Source of the DNA: Marivivens sp. | GTDB lineage: Bacteria; Pseudomonadota; Alphaproteobacteria; Rhodobacterales; Rhodobacteraceae | Direction of reading: 5' to 3' | Length of the DNA: 45,392 nucleotides | Assembly: GCA_030827165.1 (NCBI GenBank) | Contig: JAURFB010000011.1 | Location: 1-45,392 of the forward strand | Part shown: piece by piece, positions 43,934-45,392 of the stretch | Position numbering within the stretch: position 1 is the stretch's first letter | Layout: each line of letters starts with the position of its first letter | Notes under the pieces: generated by a model | What the model was told of the DNA's origin: nothing | Seen by the model: only the letters and a program-made list of their open reading frames with translations | Databases searched by the model: none | Made by a program: the position numbers and the translations under genes

Positions 43934-45392
43934 GCGCGGATCCTTTCGTTATTGGCATCCCATAGCGGGCAATCTTCCTGAACCACGGCGCGGCAGCGCT
44001 CGCCGTAGATTTCGACCTCGATCTCGGTGCCGGGCACGGCAAGGTCGGTGCGCAACATCCCGAGCGCGATCGAGGCATTCACCCGATAGCCCCAGCCGCC
44101 GCTTGTCGTCTCGCCAACGATCTTTCCGTCATGCCAGAGGGTCGACATATAGGGCGCGTCCGCCTCGCCTGCGTCGACGACGAGGGTTACAAAGCGCTTC
44201 TTGCTGCCCTGCTGCTTCTCGGCCAGAAGCGCCGCTTTGCCGGGGAAATCCTGCGGCTTGTCGAACTTGATGAACCGGTCGAGCCCGCCTTCGAGAAGGC
44301 TGTAGTCGGTCGAAAGATCGCCTTTCCACGCGCGGTAGCCTTTCTCGAGCCGCAGGCTGTTGAGCGCCCACATCCCGAAGGGCTTGGCGCCGCCTGCCAG
44401 AAGCGCGTCGTAGATGGCGGGCAGGTCTTCGTTGTCGGCGTGGATTTCCCAGCCAAGCTCGCCCGCGAAGGACACGCGCAGGAGAAGAACGTGCTTGCCC
44501 GCGACCTTGGCGGTCTGGCGCGAGAGCCAGCCGTCGTGAAGATCGGCGTCCTCGGTGATCGGCTCGAGAAGCGCGCGCGTTTTCGGGCCCGTGACGATCA
44601 GCGTTCCGGTGCCGACGGTGTCGTCAGTCAGCTCGATACCGCTATCCTCGGGCAGATTTGCCTTGAGATATTCGAAATCGTGCCACTGGGCGGAACCGGC
44701 GGTGATGAGCGTGAAAAGCTCTTCGTCATGCCGGATGATCGACATCTCAGTCAGGATGCGGCCCCGCTTGTCGGGGAAATAAGCAAGGTTCATCCGGCCC
44801 ACCTTGGGCAGACCACCAGAAATCAGGCCGCGCAGCCATTCGGCGGCGCCATCATTGCGCAGGGTGTAGCGCGAGAAACCCGGCAGATCGAGAACGCCAA
44901 CGACATCGCGCACTGCCTCGCATTCCTCGCGGATACGCTCGGCCCACGGGCCTGCACGGTTCCATGTCTGTGTGCTTTCCTCGCTCAGATCGTCGCCCGG
45001 CTTGGCGAACCAGTTGGCCCGCTCCCAGCCGTTATAGGCGCCCATCTGGCCGCCAAGCTCTTTGATTTTGGCATCAAGAGGCGAGTGCTTGCGGTCCTTT
45101 CCGGCAGGCCAGCGGTGCCACGGGAAATGCATGGCGTATTCGTGGCCGTAAATCTCCATACCCCTTTCCACGCAATAATCGTGATCGGTGTAGTCGGTGA
45201 ACCGGCGTGGATCGCACGACCACATATCCCACTCGGTCTGCCCTTCGGTAATCCATTCCGCCAAGACCTTGCCGGCCCCGCCGCCTTGGGCGATGCCGAA
45301 GGTAAAAACGCAGGCCTCAAAGGCATTTGGAACCCCCGGCATTGGGCCGATCAGGGGATTGCCGTCGGGCGCATAAGGGATCGGGCCGTTGA
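43930..45392 (-). CDS. second dimethylglycine dehydrogenase-like FAD/GcvT protein, partial (N-terminus off the right edge)
   Basis: The frame is open through the right edge, so the N-terminal FAD-binding region is missing. The visible 487 residues begin inside the FAD domain (NGPIPYAPDGNPLIGPMPGV, then FTFGIAQGGGAGKVLAEWI). They contain the FAO_M segment ([16 protein letters not shown]) and a complete GcvT part: GVLDLPGFSRYTLRND, IVTGPKTRALLEPI, FAGELGWEIHADNEDLP and LEKGYRAWKGDLSTDY. The GWERANWFA block also occurs in the 815-residue paralogue, but the two are clearly diverged (VLDLPGFSRY versus [10 protein letters not shown]). It is upstream-most in the visible operon and overlaps the methyltransferase start. 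Confidence 0.9.
   Translation of the reverse strand, partial: NGPIPYAPDGNPLIGPMPGVPNAFEACVFTFGIAQGGGAGKVLAEWITEGQTEWDMWSCDPRRFTDYTDHDYCVERGMEIYGHEYAMHFPWHRWPAGKDRKHSPLDAKIKELGGQMGAYNGWERANWFAKPGDDLSEESTQTWNRAGPWAERIREECEAVRDVVGVLDLPGFSRYTLRNDGAAEWLRGLISGGLPKVGRMNLAYFPDKRGRILTEMSIIRHDEELFTLITAGSAQWHDFEYLKANLPEDSGIELTDDTVGTGTLIVTGPKTRALLEPITEDADLHDGWLSRQTAKVAGKHVLLLRVSFAGELGWEIHADNEDLPAIYDALLAGGAKPFGMWALNSLRLEKGYRAWKGDLSTDYSLLEGGLDRFIKFDKPQDFPGKAALLAEKQQGSKKRFVTLVVDAGEADAPYMSTLWHDGKIVGETTSGGWGYRVNASIALGMLRTDLAVPGTEIEVEIYGERCRAVVQEDCPLWDANNERIRA

Overview
The window looks like chromosomal DNA of a high-GC alphaproteobacterium, most likely Rhodobacteraceae (Roseobacter/Rhodobacter group). The evidence is an ECF sigma factor RpoE with its zinc anti-sigma ChrR, a BamF/DUF3035 lipoprotein beside lspA, the 41-residue alphaproteobacterial L36 protein, SDHAF4/DUF1674, and the family-level identity of nearly every housekeeping gene. 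I see no insertion sequence, integrase, phage gene, plasmid gene or CRISPR array. The window is mostly core genome, densely packed, with many ATGA or TGATG stop/start overlaps. Database searches were not possible, so all family names come from reading the translations.

Layout. 1-439 has no convincing gene; it holds an AT-rich tract and two tandem DnaA-box-like sites, so it is a candidate origin or DnaA-binding region. 440-2727 is the msrPQ methionine-sulfoxide repair pair, divergent from a secreted fasciclin-domain protein with an RpoE-type promoter. 2787-8521 holds clpB (with a sigma-32-type promoter), pyrF, dinB with an extra N-terminal zinc ribbon, and an N-formylglutamate amidohydrolase. 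8673-8948 has tRNA-Val(GAC) and rpmJ. 9111-14038 is more variable: a triple-repeat PPC-like exported protein, a caspase-like/peptidoglycan-binding gene split by an in-frame TAG, a histidine-phosphatase-fold protein, a saccharopine dehydrogenase and a DUF3775 protein. 14331-15538 is rpoE-chrR.

From 24828 down to 15528 a minus-strand run carries rsmB, a heparinase II/III-like gene, purH, lspA, bamF, mutL, rmuC and hutD. After a divergent SDHAF4 gene and convergent dapB, the plus strand carries rbfA, a phosphodiester glycosidase-like gene, truB, a DUF1643 gene, a dehalogenase-type alpha/beta hydrolase, rpsO and pnp, with an inverted yegP-like gene between the last two.

32781-35190 is a tightly coupled trio on the minus strand: a RimB-like retropepsin-fold protein, a RimK ATP-grasp ligase and an aspartoacylase-like M14 metalloenzyme. 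I read it as a peptide or protein tagging/editing module. An aldehyde dehydrogenase and a ring-cleaving dioxygenase-like VOC protein follow on the plus strand, preceded by two strong inverted repeats. The right end (39526-45392) is a minus-strand operon with an ATGA overlap at every junction: two dimethylglycine-dehydrogenase-like FAD/GcvT proteins (one running off the edge), a homocysteine S-methyltransferase and a medium-chain dehydrogenase. It is probably for methylated-amine (betaine, dimethylglycine, sarcosine) demethylation into the C1 pool.

The most interesting items are two matched RpoE-type promoters (at rpoE-chrR and at the fasciclin gene), the Rim trio, the amber-interrupted caspase-like gene, a fluoroacetate-dehalogenase-like active site with an Asp-to-Glu change, and the two-paralogue demethylation operon.
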